DNA of 64,000 nucleotides from Gnetum montanum (GCA_015680685.1 MNCI01008581.1:610379-674378); one strand, 5' to 3'. Shown: positions 35,720 to 46,507, numbered from the stretch's first letter. Notes: generated by a model from the letters alone, not told the origin. A program made the numbers and translations.

Positions 35720-36763
35720 CTTCCACTGGTAGTACAAATCAAATCCTCTTCACTCTTAATGGTCTCACCTCTAGGGTAGGCTCCCTTGGACGTTCATTTC
35801 TCTTCACCTTCACCTTGGATCTCCCAATGGTCTCACGAATCAAACGTTCAGCCCCTTTAACAGATGTGTGCAGTATAGGTGGTTCCAATCCCAAGCTATC
35901 ATGGGAATGATGGGAACGACTAGCTGCATCCCCAGTAGTAATAGACACTGATTCTTCAATGCCTTCAGGTGGGTCCTAAGATCTAGTGATGCTAAACAAA
36001 TGGCAACTCCAGGAATGGGATAGTTGTGAAGGATCCCTTAATATATAACGGTTGTCACCATAGACTACTAGAAACTTAGCAAATCTACGTAAGTACCATG
36101 CAAATAAAGCAAATGTGAAGTGGGATTTGGCATTAATGTTTGACTGTAATATGACAATCTCTCCATGAAAGCCAGATCCAAGAAACTACACCTAGTTATA
36201 ACACATGCCCGTCTCTAGCACTACATGTATGACATGTGCGGACTTGATCCCAAGGTTTCTTCCTTGAGAAAGATATTTAAGAAATGCTCGTGCCTGGAAG
36301 AGAGGATACAGGAAGTTCACCTCCATTGATCGGGTGTCATCTTGCATGGCAAAACCTTTAGGACCCTGAGACACACCTAACCACTCTTCAAGCTCCTTTA
36401 TGACCTAGCCTTCTTTAGTTGCTTTATCTATGGCCACCCTGGCACCATCCATGTGCATGCCAAAGAGATCAAAAAGGTACTTAGTAGTCAAGTGGAAAGA
36501 CACCTTGACTCCTTGAACCCACGTAGTAAAATAGGACACATCAATACTAAAAGAATCAACAACGATGATCATTTCAGTAGCTAGAATATTAGGAGTCAGA
36601 GTACTGAACAAGTCCATCAAACCTGCATAGGTAAGATAGCTGATGACTAACTCAAAGGCCTTTGTCTGCAACCATTGTTGTGACTGCTTTGTCTCTCCAT
36701 ACTTCATAAAAAGAGTGGCCTCAGTGCACCCTAATACAATGATACCTTCATCAAAAAATACAG
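35720..36763 (-). pseudogene. Exon 4 of the antisense gene: unknown domain
   Basis: Exon 4 encodes a conserved-looking block: VLGCTEATLFMKYGETKQSQ, then WVQGVKVSFHLTTKYLFDLF, then VNFLYPLFQARAFLKYLSQG and RNLGIKSAHVIHVVLETG. The succession of a VxGVxVxF segment followed by a (L/F)xxxLxxGxxLxIxxVI segment recalls the plant-transposon domain PF20167, also suspected in Cop-1 (17640-18741), but the match is loose. The end of the exon is Arg/Lys-rich (RSKVKVKRNERPRE), possibly a nuclear localisation or nucleic-acid-binding stretch. Confidence 0.4.
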
Positions 36764-36858
36764 CTGTTGTAGAAAAGAAAACATAGAGCGAAGGGTTAGA
36801 AACATGGTACATGATGATGCAACAAAGATAAAATGGAGTCTAGAATGTGATCATTTAC

Positions 36859-37902
36859 CATCAGTAAATGGTGTAGGCACATTAGGTGTAGGATGAATTC
36901 TCTGAGGAAAAATTGGCCCGTTAGAGGACCAATCCTCATGTAACCAACCATAAACTTGACAACATTCGAAAGCCCTTGAAAATTGCCTATGGTAGTCAAC
37001 AATAGCGACTTTTTTCTAGTCCAATACCACAACATGAAGAATGGGGTTCACCATAAATGCCTCCAATGCTATGTGTGTTAAAGCAAGCCCATCGTCATCA
37101 TCATGCATCCTATTCTCATCAAAACAAGGCCTGTATAGAAAAGGAATATTTATGCATAGACAACGATATAATTTTAAAAGAATCAAAATTTAAGAAGAGC
37201 ACAAAAGAGCATACCTGTCCACTCTATACACTATCCCAAGTGAGTTCTAGAATAGAGTGTGCACATGTAAGGCTAGAAAAAGTGTGTTGCTGTTGTTATA
37301 ATGACTACAAGTAGCTAGCTTCCACACACAAGTCAAGGGACGAGTAGATCTAGGACCCTCAGAAGGTCCTTCCTTAACTATAAAAAGTCCCTCATCTATG
37401 TTAGTAATGAAGGCAAGAATGGCTTGTGTAGATCTAGAAAACATGGTTTCAATGATATCACGAGCCAACTGCTCACTTAAATGAGACCATATAACTATGT
37501 CGAAATTTTGCAAAACGAATGAAAAAAATGAACCAACACTTGGATGGAACCATATCACATGAGGCCCAATGCGCATGTCATAAGGAGGTATGTCCAGTCC
37601 AAAGGGGCCAAACCAAGCAAGTACACCAATGAGCTCAACCACAAGGAGAGAAGATTTTGGCCCCCTGCATATAGCCAAAAACCTTAGGTAAGTAAAGAGT
37701 CCAATTAATAAAAATAGTATGAAATCACATAAACCAAAAACACATGTAAACAACATTTAAATACACAAACTCACCCCATGAGACAAGGACACCAATATTT
37801 ATTTAGTGTAGTTAACACTCGCTGGGGTACATTGAAATCTCTTACATAGTAGTTTATTGTAGGCAACGTAAAATGAATACACAAGTGTGAAAACATGAAC
37901 AT
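36859..37902 (-). pseudogene. Exons 1-3 of the antisense gene: FCP1/NIF-type HAD phosphatase-like domain
   Basis: Exon 2 reads SSLLVVELIGVLAWF, then WFHPSVGSFFSFVLQNFDIV, IWSHLSEQLARDIIETMF, then RPLTCVWKLATCSHYNNSNT. This follows the FCP1/NIF family order: KLLVLDLxGxL, RPxxxxFLxFxxxxFxVxIWSS, KPLxxxxxxxxxYNxSNTLxxDD. In active enzymes these HAD phosphatases remove phosphate, for example from the RNA polymerase II tail. Here the nucleophile aspartate of motif I reads Glu and the DD of motif IV is lost, so this copy would be inactive even without stops. Exon 3 continues with LALTHIALEAFMVNP and YGWLHEDWSSNGPIFPQRIH, which I do not recognise. The family call rests on motif order only. Confidence 0.55.
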
Positions 37903-38040
37903 TTACAAATTCAACATAAAATTAGAAAAACATAAAAACATATTTAAATTATCTATCCCAAGAAAATAATAAATAGTGTAGATGTAAAACTAGCAAATAA
38001 TAAACATCTTAGCAAATAATTTACATCTTCACCTCTTAAT
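37903..38040 (-). promoter_or_regulatory. Presumed 5' flank of the antisense gene
   Basis: AT-rich sequence of about 140 bp between the start codon and the motif array. No clear TATA box is visible on the minus strand. Confidence 0.3.
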
Positions 38041-38840
38041 AAAGAGGGCCTCAACACTCACGCTGCGTGCTCATGTCCTACTCTAACCCACTCACACTGG
38101 GGCTTGTTCCCAGAAACTCATGCTACAGTAACTCATGTTGGGGCCTATTCCTAGAAACTCACACTGCAGGAACTCATGCTAGGGCCTATTCCCAGCAACT
38201 CACGCTGTAGGAACTCATGCTAGGGCCTATTCCCAACAACTCACATTGCAAGAACTCATATTGTGCCTGTCCCCTAGCAACTCACACTGGGGCCTATCTG
38301 AACAAACTCATGCTGGGCATCCCTGGCACTCACACTGAGGTTTTCCTACAATGCACTCAAGTCGCTTGTCTCCCATAGAATGCATGTTGGTTTCTTGACA
38401 CCGCTCATGCTGGGTTTTCGTGCATTCTAACTCACGTTGGGAACCCTGCAGCTCATGCTGCCTAGAGAACCTTGTGCTTACATTTCCTAGGAAGCCCTAG
38501 CAATCACGCTGCATAAGAAAAAAAGTGATGCTACCCTAGGAAAGCTCACATTACCTAGGAAGCCTTGGCGCTCACGCTGGAAACTAACCCTAGCCTGTAC
38601 TCACGCTGAGCCTCCCTCTGGTAGTCACGCTACCCTGGAAAGCTCACACTACCCAGGAACCCTGCAATCACATTGCACAAGGAACCCTACACATGCCCTA
38701 CACTACCTGCAACATGCCCTAGTAGTCATGCTGCCTTGGAAAAACTCACGTTGCCCAGGAAGCCCTGGCAGTCATGCTGCATTAGAAAATAAACTCACAA
38801 TGTCCAGGAAACCCTAGAACTCACGTTGTGCTCAACCTAG
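38041..38840 (+). repeat. Dense array of CTCACGCTG-type words upstream of the antisense gene
   Basis: About 30 recognisable copies in 800 bp, spaced 15-40 bp, all in one orientation: ctcacgctg, ctcatgctg, ctcacactg, ctcacgttg and shortened forms. In the first 250 bp they fall in a longer tandem unit containing gggcctattccc. Most variants differ at the CG step (cacg to catg or caca), as expected from deamination of methylated CpG. It begins about 140 bp upstream of the antisense start codon. Confidence 0.85.
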
Positions 38841-39660
38841 TAAAAAAAATGAAAATGAAAAGAAAAAAATCTAAGTCACCCTACGGTAAGCCTCAAACCC
38901 TATAAACAAGCCCTGAATCCCAAAAATAACCCAAAATTGTGGCCATAGAAATCATGCTACCCTAGCTAACATTTCGTGTAGAATACCAAAGAAAAACAAG
39001 AGGAAACAAACACACCTGCGTAGAGCTGCATCTCATGCTAGAATCCTGGCTTGAGGGAGACGCTAAAGTACCTCTTCACTCTCCTCCACAAATGCTAGAT
39101 TTTCTTGCCTCTTCCCTTTCCCTTGGCTTCCCTTCCCTTTCCCCTTCATGGCTCACGTTGATATTCACGTTGAGGCTCACGCTATACTCACTAGCTCACG
39201 TTGCAATCCAAACGCCCAAGAACTCACACTAGCATAAATGATGCCCTTGTATCTCAAAACCCCTTTTAAACCCCTAATATTCATTCTCAATTTATTTTAT
39301 TTTATTTTATTTTCTCTTATTTATTTAAATTTACCATGTTTCATGTTTAAATTTTGTTTTCATGTTATTATTTATGCCATCTTTATTTCATCCTTGTTTA
39401 GTATTCCTCATTATTCCATCCTCTGGAGATGCGGCCAAAATATTCAAACTAAAAATAAAAAAATAAAAAAAGTAAGAAAGGTTAAAATCAAAATGAAATG
39501 ATGCGAATAAAAAAAAGGGAAGAAAATATATAAAAGTATATATAATGGAGCACATGAGAATTCATAAGACTTTGAAATGCCATAAACTCATTGCTTGCAT
39601 GAAACATAGAAATTAGTAATGCTCCATACATTTATTCATGATACAACATGACATGAATAT
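38841..39660. other. Segment between motif array and RT, with a few further motif copies
   Basis: Additional ctcacgttg/ctcacgctat/ctcacact words at about 39010-39235, then AT-rich sequence with ttatt repeats (39290-39400) and an A-rich purine stretch near 39450-39530. No gene supported. Confidence 0.4.
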
Positions 39661-39672
39661 TACCAGCCTGGT

Positions 39673-39718
39673 ATGGCCTAAAACTGCCATATGGCCCGAT
39701 ATGGCCTAAAACTGCCAT
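39673..39718 (+). repeat. 28-bp tandem duplication
   Basis: atggcctaaaactgccat occurs at 39673-39690 and 39701-39718, separated by atggcccgat, so the 28-bp unit is repeated. It lies shortly before the RT frame. Confidence 0.7.
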
Positions 39719-39845
39719 GACTACCACTACGTCCCATAATTTTGTTAGTACATAGATTAATTACCTGATGCCCGTTTACATTATCAACTCCTTTGTCAAG
39801 CAGACGTCACTTACTTCACTCCTGGTTTAAATTGGTAGGAGCAAA

Positions 39846-41080
39846 CACATAGCTACCAAGAATACCCTTTCAACATTGTCTCTCAATGGACCAAACAAGG
39901 AGGTAAAAAGAGCAATCAATCTAGAATCCTTGGATCTAGACCCATCTACTTATACTAACTTAATAGCTTCCACTCAGGAAACATCAAACTGGCCTAAAAA
40001 TGTGACTAGGACTTTAGATCCAAAACCCGATAATATCATTGAAGATCCTCTTGTTGAAGTCCCCATTACTACATTCAATGATGAAACTAGAACATTGAAA
40101 TTAAGTGCCCTAATGGACTCACAACTTGTCAGTGACATCACTCAAGTACTGAAAGATAATATAAAAACATTTGCATGGTCATATAACAACATGCCAGGAT
40201 TGGACCCCCAAATTGTCCAACACAACATCATTCTTGATGGAAAAATCAAATCGGTGAAGCAAAAAGCATGGAAGGTTAGACCTAAGGTAGTGTTAGCAGT
40301 TCGTGCTGAAATCACAAAGCTCTACCAAGCCAGTTTCATCCATGCTATTGACTATTCTGATTGGGTATCAAACATTGTTGTAGTCCCTAAGAAGAATGGT
40401 AGTATATGCATCTGCATTGACTTCCATGATCTCAACACAGCCACTATAAAGGATGAATTCCCACTACCTAGCATCAATCAACTTATTAACACAACTGCTG
40501 GGCATGCACTATTATCCTTTATGGATGGATTTTCAGGATACAATCAAATAAGAATCAACCTGGAACATCAACTCAAAACAACCTTTATGACACCTTGGGG
40601 TACATTTTTCTATAAAATGATGCCATTTGGTCTTTAAAATATAGGCACTACATATCAAAAAGTAATGACATATATATTTAGTGATTACATGCTTAATTTT
40701 CTCAATGATTACGTTGACAACATCGTGGTTAAACCTAAAACAACCGAACAACATGCAAAAGATCTAGACCTAGTGCTTAAACATTGTCTCTAATATGACC
40801 TTAGACTCAATCCAAAGACATGTGTCTTTGTTGTCAAAATGGAAAAAATTGCTTGGTTTCATAGTCTCTGGAATGGGGATATGGATAGACCTTGATAAGG
40901 TTAAGGCAATAACTAACATGCAACCACAAAAAAACCTTACCGAACTATGCGGTCTCCAAGGTAGACTGCAATTCATTAGACGCTTTATCGAAAGGCTAAT
41001 GGATAAGTTGAGACCCATGCAACACCTATTATGTAAGAATGTGCATCTCCAATGGACTCAACAATGCTAGGAATCATTCA
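39846..41080 (+). pseudogene. Tat-1 reverse transcriptase
   Basis: An open frame of 253 codons (39876-40637) includes YSDWVSNIVVVPKKNGSICI, FPLPSINQLI and LSFMDGFSGYNQIRI, the standard gypsy RT blocks. The palm motif reads YVDN (40710-40721) instead of YVDD: the second aspartate codon GAC has become AAC, a loss of a metal-binding residue. The thumb part LNPKTCVFVVKMEKLLGFIV and LCGLQGRLQFIRRFI follows, across a few stops. The enzyme would copy element RNA to DNA. It starts 6.5 kb after protease, far more than usual. Confidence 0.9.
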
Positions 41081-41520
41081 AGAACATAAAGCAAGAGCTG
41101 GCTCAACTACCGACAGTTTATCCCCCTCAGAGCGATAAACCCTTCTACATCTGCCTCACAACTTCTGATTCTTCCATTGCATCAATGATTTATCAAAAAT
41201 GTAAAGATGGAATTGAGATCCCTATCTATTACTTAAGCCATGCTCTAATTTCTTATGAACAATGATACAATGATGTGTATAAATCATGCCTTACCCTCAT
41301 CTTCTCCTTGAAGAAATGGCAACATTATCTCTTCCGTAATCAAGTTTACATCATTTGCAAGACTAATGTACTTCATGCCATCACTAACAACATCTATGAG
41401 TCGAGTAGAATAGCTACATAGAAAGTGATGATCGTAGAGTTTGACTTTCACTATGTCACTCAATCCTCTACAAAGGATCAAGGAATAGTCACATAATTGA
41501 CCGTCTTGCCAACACATGGT
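41081..41520 (+). pseudogene. Tat-1 RNase H (first, retroelement type)
   Basis: The frame reads LAQLPTVYPPQSDKPFYICL, then YYLSHALISYEQ and LIFSLKKWQHYLFRNQVYII, the connection and RNase H region that follows RT in Tat elements. Decayed: catalytic residues are largely replaced (the usual TDH region reads CKTN), in line with the degenerate first RNase H of Tat elements. Confidence 0.7.
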
Positions 41521-41559
41521 CAAGCAATGATTAACCCTGAATTCCTTGATGAGAATGTT

Positions 41560-42118
41560 AATAGTATAGATACCGTACTTGATAAGTACGAGGCAATCCT
41601 TTATTTTGATGGAGCTTCAACTTCCTAAGGAGGAAGTGCTGCGACCATTTTAACATACCCCTTTGGAGAAATCTGATCCTTCACCTACCAATTGACCTTC
41701 CCTTGTACTAATAATGTGGCAGAATATGAAGGTCTTCTTACAGTTCTTTGGGCAGCATTGACTTTGGGAATCACATGTCTTGTAGTTTGAGGTGATTCAC
41801 AGTTAGTCATTAATCAAGTCATAGAAGTTTACACATGTAAGGCTCTCCATTTGCAACAATATTGTGATTTGAAAAAACATCTGCTAAGGCAACTAGTAGA
41901 AGAGAATATACAGCATGTCCCTAGAAGTGAAAACACCATTGCTGATGCACTTGCTACACTTGCCTTAAACATGACACCCGAAATGTTCCATGCATTGCCT
42001 AGCTCTATAACAAATTTTTCCAGACCTATGACCGATGCTCTTGATGAAATTCCTATAGCATCTGTTAGCACAACACATGCAATAGAATGGTACAATGACA
42101 TAAAAGAGTACCTTCTAT
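41560..42118 (+). pseudogene. Tat-1 second RNase H (archaeal/plant-like type)
   Basis: ILYFDGASTS (41595-41625), then FPCTNNVAEYEGLLTVLWAA, then GDSQLVINQVIEVY and FATL-like HVPRSENTIADALATLA. These are the four active-site blocks DGA, AEYE, GDS and AD of the additional RNase H that defines the Tat lineage. All four acidic residues are present, but a TAG replaces a codon just before GDS and another follows DGAS. It would degrade the RNA strand of the RNA/DNA hybrid. Confidence 0.85.
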
Positions 42119-42123
42119 GAGGT

Positions 42124-43326
42124 TAACCTCCACAACATTTGACAAATGCTCAAAAGGATGCAGTGCAAAAATGCTCTCGACAATATGCGTTAATAGGAGA
42201 CACCTTGTGTCACAAATCCTATGAAGGCATTCTATTGATGTGCGTTAGTAGCATCAATGGTCAAACAATTGTAGAAAAAGTCCATGAAGGAATTTTTGGA
42301 GGGAACATAGCACCTAAAGCAATGGCAATAAAGATTTGATGCTTGGGCTACTACTAGCCACACATGGAGTACGATTGCTTCTCTAAGGTCAAGACATGTG
42401 ACATTTTTCAAAGGCATGGTAACCTAATACATGTGCCACCTAACGAATTGTACATAACACAAATCACATGGCCATTCCAAAGATGGAGATTAGACTTAAT
42501 TGGACCAATAATGCCATCATCCTTCGTAGGACATAGCTTTATTATCACTGCAACTGAATACTTCACAAAATGGGTAGAAGCTATTTCCCTTAGGAAAACC
42601 ACTTCTAAACACGTTTTTAATTTCATAATAGAAAACATTGTGACCCATTTTGATAGTCCGATGACCATCGTTACTGACAATGGGACATAGTTCAGTAGCG
42701 TGGATACTAAAAGCTTCTATGAAAGCCTAGGTATTAAACATGCATTCTTGTTACCTTACTACCCACAAAGCAATGGTCAAGTAGAGGCTACAAATAAAAC
42801 TGTCATCATGGTGCTCAAAAGGATGCTAAATTAGAGCAAGAGGTGATGGCGTGAACAACTATTCTATGCATTATGGGCATACAGAATGACACATCAAACA
42901 TCTATAGGTAAAACTCCATATAGTCTTGTATCTAGATCTACAACTATTTTACATTTGGAGTTACAGGTTCCCTCGTTGTGGATAGCTCTCTCAAGCATCC
43001 TCGATGAAAGCCAAAGCAATGAACTGTGCATTGTTGACCTTGACTCAGTGGAGGAAGAATGTGTGTGAATGCTTGATCAGATCGAGTGGTACCAAAAATA
43101 ATAGTGGCAATGACATAAACACAATCTGCATAAGTGCCTGATTAAAGAAGGAGACCTAGTCCTTAAGGCCGTCTGCAAACATCCAGATAAATTCTTAGCT
43201 AACTGGGAAGGGCCTTACTTAGTCACCAAGGTGTACAACAATAGAGCATTCAAACTTGCTGACATGGACAGGAACAAGTTTGCTAATCCCACAAATCACT
43301 TGTACCTAAAACGTTACTATGTCTAA
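42124..43326 (+). pseudogene. Tat-1 integrase
   Basis: The N-terminal zinc-binding part is worn (YDCFSKVKTCDIFQRHG near 42365). The catalytic core has RWRLDLIGPIM (first Asp), IVTDNGT (second Asp) and YYPQSNGQVEATNK (Glu), giving the DDE triad, at about 42485-42800. The C-terminal part contains EGDLVLKAVCKHPDKF and NWEGPYLVTKVYNNRAFKL, a GPY/F module. No chromodomain. The enzyme would insert the cDNA into the genome; the 5-bp GTGAT duplication is the footprint of one such event. Confidence 0.88.
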
Positions 43327-43399
43327 TGAACTTGAGGTATGTAACAATCCTGGCATCACAACCTAAAATTGATACCATAGAATGGTCCTGGGGCTATGA

Positions 43400-43640
43400 A
43401 TTGAAACTAGCACCATAGAACTCTATCTAGTATGACACTAAAATACCACATTTGTTTTCCATGATGTAAAACTAGCACCTAGAGTCCACTAAGACTATAA
43501 ACTAGTTTGCCCCTTCACAGTCCCCTACGACTATAAACTAGCAACGCACTATCCACTACGACACTAAATTGGCATCATCCAAAGGATTATGATGTGAAAC
43601 TAACCTGCAATAGTCCACTAAGACTATAAACTAGTGGCAT
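43400..43640 (+). repeat. Minisatellite after integrase
   Basis: About eight degenerate units built on tccactaygactataaactagc. The word matches the small repeat after protease (33345-33450). Confidence 0.7.
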
Positions 43641-44796
43641 CATTGATGACCAGGCAATATGTTGTTGTAATTGGTTGTACGTGTTCCACAAAGACTTGCT
43701 GCATAATTTGTCTCATGGACCCTACTGAAGCTGATGTTGTTCATGATTCTACCTACTTTAAAATTGCACATGGCGGCTCCATCTCCTTGGTTGTGTTCAA
43801 GTTTAAAGTAATTAGTTAACTGAATCATTTGTAACTTTCTTGTCTTCTTGGAGTTGTGTTTGCAGGATGACACACTTGAGGCATTCGTACATAGATGCAC
43901 TTCATCATGATGACAAGGTATCACATTCTTCCTAATGTCCACAATTGGGTTAATCAATCCATTCATAAGAACATTCCCCACTCCTAATACATTCTCTATT
44001 CGCCATCATGTTCCCCTTATCCTATTCAATTACATCCCCCTAATACATTCTACTCATCCCAAAACTCTTGATACACTATTGCACACTGTGATTCTCTAAG
44101 TAGTTGCAATGAAAAATGTAGTACACGGTACATGATACAAATGCAAATGCATGAGCACAGGTATAGCACTGAAAGCAAGCTCTTCTGAAAAGAACAAAAA
44201 AAAACAAGAACAAAAAAAAACAACAAAAAAGAAAGAATAAAAAGATCAAAGAGAAAAATGTATAGAAAAGGTCTTCATGACCCCATTGACATCATAGACC
44301 AAAGACTATTGGCTCTTCTCATACAAGCCCCAGGTGGGAAGGCAATTTTCTTAGAAAAAAAGTTACACTCGTGTCTCAAACGATCATGGTGCACATCATC
44401 ACGTGGCTTTGGCTGTTTACAACGGGCTCCTATAAACACTCTATAAGAGTCCTATTTCTCCAAAGAACGCACTTCCTATGTCTTGGTTCCGAGTCTGCTA
44501 AAAACCAGCTACTAATAAGAAATAAAGATATGGCTTGTTCATGTGAGAGCATTCCTCTTCCACAATTCCAGCAACAATTATAACCCTTGATCAACTCTTG
44601 ATTTTCATAGTTACAACCAATCCCCTTGCATCTTGAACTGAATTTCCCCAATCCCATGTATTTATAAACATGGTGTGATGACATCCAGCTAAGGCATAAC
44701 AGTTAATGCTTGGTACTTAGTTGTTTATGGTGTTTTGTACTTCTTTGTCAACGCCTCTCGGGTGGATTCCTCCAGGCATCAACAAAGAGGGACCAA
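43641..44796 (+). other. Tat-1 3' noncoding region and purine tract
   Basis: No gene supported; there are A-rich stretches (44190-44240). The last bases before the 3' LTR, aacaaagagggacca, are the polypurine tract. Confidence 0.5.
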
Positions 44797-46502
44797 TGAA
44801 ACACCACTAATTTCAGCCTAACACTTTAAAAAGAGAACAATTCATGCCCTTTTGAGCTTTCAAGAGGAAAAAATTTGACCAAGGCATGGAGCTCACAACC
44901 AGCTTCTCAAGCCAGCTTGCACTTAGCATGAGTAACTCCAATGACTTCAGGATCAAGTCAAAAATGGTCCAAATCTGAGGGTGAAAGCCATCCTCAAAGG
45001 TCACTATTCTCTACCTTATTTTCAACATTTGAGAGTTCAAATTTTTGAGACAAATGATACACTTTTCTCACTCACGCTAATGGTCATGTTGAGGTGACAC
45101 TGGCAACGTGAGTACAACATGACCAACTTTGAGAGCATCAAAAGTAAGTCGAAACGGTCTAACTTCAAAGGTGCATGTCATCCTCAATTTTTATTATTGA
45201 CAAATTCAAGCCCCAGCCTCCAGAATTCTAAATTTTAGGTCCAAAATTGCAAGTTTTTGTAGCTCACGCTGAGGTCACACTGAGCTCACATTGGCAGCAT
45301 GAGTCCAACGTGAGCTATCAAAAGTGGCTTAAATCAAGACACATCCAAGTTTAATTTTGACTTGTAGATCACTCTCAAGGTCAACCATAGTTAGGAAATT
45401 TCTATACTCAAGAAATAGGCTTCAAAGATCAAAATTTGTGTAAAATATGTCATTTTTAGTTCACTCACGCTGAGGTCATGCTAACAGCATGAGTGTAGTG
45501 TGAGTGCAGCATGAGTACTAATCACGCCTGGTCAAAATCATGCCAAACACATGCTGAGGAGATGCCAAGACAAAATCAACTCATGATGGAAGCTCTAGTA
45601 AAGCAGAGATGCCTCAAATAGCCACAAAACCACTCAAATCGACATCCTGCAGTAGTCAATTCAAGGACTGAGAAGTTTCAAGCGAGCCAGAGTCAATCTC
45701 TCTTGTCGTACATTATAATTTTCATTGTAAATTTTCATCATTTGTGAGCTTGTCAAGCTCTTATGCTCCAAATTGTATCTACTTCTATGGGCATAAGCCA
45801 ACACACGTTGTAAGATACAGTGCATTCGGTCAAGAATGTAGCCTACCTACGCACGTCCAATTGACACATAGTTGTCCATCTAACACCTATTACATGATCA
45901 ATTTTCCTCTCATTTCTTAGCCATTGATCCATCTATGAGTTCCTTGCCCGAACCTTATAGATACCCCATACATTCACATAAACGGGGTTGGCAATTTTTA
46001 AGGTTGATGGCTTAGGAAACATTGACTGGCAACTTTTGGACACTTGGGGGCACCTAACTCCTAGTATACAAGAACCTACAAGCATATCATCCCAGGGCTT
46101 AGCACTTGACTTGCCATCCATACGCATAGCTATGCTTTGACTGGTGCACATTCATTTTAAGCAATACAATACAGTTCATTTTTTCCTTCCATTATATTGT
46201 TTACTTTGTTTTAAATTTAGTTTATGCTTTGTTTAAAATACCAGTTCTATATACGCTTTATTTGCATTTCGTGCACCACTATTTATATTTTGAACATCAA
46301 TCATGATAACCCCAGTGCAAGTCATAGCTTACGTTTGGGGAAGTCCTTAGTTGATTTGCGTGCAAATCATCCAAGGCACTCTACCTTCGTTTTCTTTTCC
46401 AACTTGCCCTCATGCCAAGGTAGGGTCAGCTATGTCTATCCGAAGATCTTTCGATGTTTGTTTTTCCCTTCCAGTCTTACATCGAAGATTTTGGTCAATA
46501 CA
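44797..46502 (+). repeat. Tat-1 3' LTR
   Basis: 1,706 bp. Compared with the 5' LTR it has extra motif units, for example an added stretch of about 20 bp with gtgtgagtgcagcatgagt near 45495 and an added ggtcacactga near 45270, and it lacks about 25 bp near 44920. TATA region ccttatagatacc near 45953. Confidence 0.9.
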
Positions 46503-46507
46503 GTGAT

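Larger units (their letters stand above)
33933..37902 (-). pseudogene. Antisense eight-exon gene inside Tat-1
   Basis: Minus-strand exons: 37902-37775, 37664-37215, 37130-36859, 36763-35720, 35622-35326, 35244-35035, 34928-34150, 34013-33933 (stop 33935-33933). All seven introns (74-136 bp) begin GT and end AG, with good donors (GTGAGT, GTATGC, GTAAAT, GTAAGT, GTATGT, GTATGT, GTGAGT). Frame passes most junctions correctly; one-base shifts are needed near 35740 and near 35330 (a T run). The start ATG at 37902 follows an in-frame TAA. The product would be roughly 1,080 residues: HAD-like domain (exons 1-3), an unknown domain (exon 4), a Glu-rich stretch (exon 5), coiled coil (exon 7) and an acidic tail. 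About nine in-frame stops, many TAG for Trp or Gln, show decay. Because it is antisense to element RNA its introns would survive reverse transcription. It may be a captured host gene or an additional ORF of the lineage. Confidence 0.75.
27618..46502 (+). mobile_element. Tat-1: giant Ty3/gypsy Tat-lineage element carrying an antisense gene
   Basis: 18,885 bp, with LTRs at 27618-29302 and 44797-46502, TGAAAC...TACA ends, and perfect TSD GTGAT at 27613-27617 and 46503-46507. Order: PBS, long leader with motif array, gag, protease, a 6.5-kb segment holding an antisense multi-exon gene and a motif array, RT, RNase H, a second (archaeal-type) RNase H, integrase, minisatellite, purine tract. The second RNase H is diagnostic of the Tat lineage (Ogre, Retand, Grande). 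It is inserted in gag of Gy-B and is therefore younger than Gy-B. Stops in every frame make it non-autonomous. Confidence 0.92.

Noticed and set aside
38041-38840. CRISPR-like or satellite array
   Set aside because: The repeated word is only 9-10 bp with irregular spacing and degenerate copies in plant DNA; there is no repeat-spacer regularity and no cas gene.
39876-40637. Functional reverse transcriptase gene of Tat-1
   Set aside because: The longest frame ends before the palm motif, which is mutated to YVDN, and stops follow.
43634-44583. Open frames downstream of Tat-1 integrase as an envelope-like ORF
   Set aside because: They are short, mutually overlapping and have no domain, signal or membrane segments worth calling.
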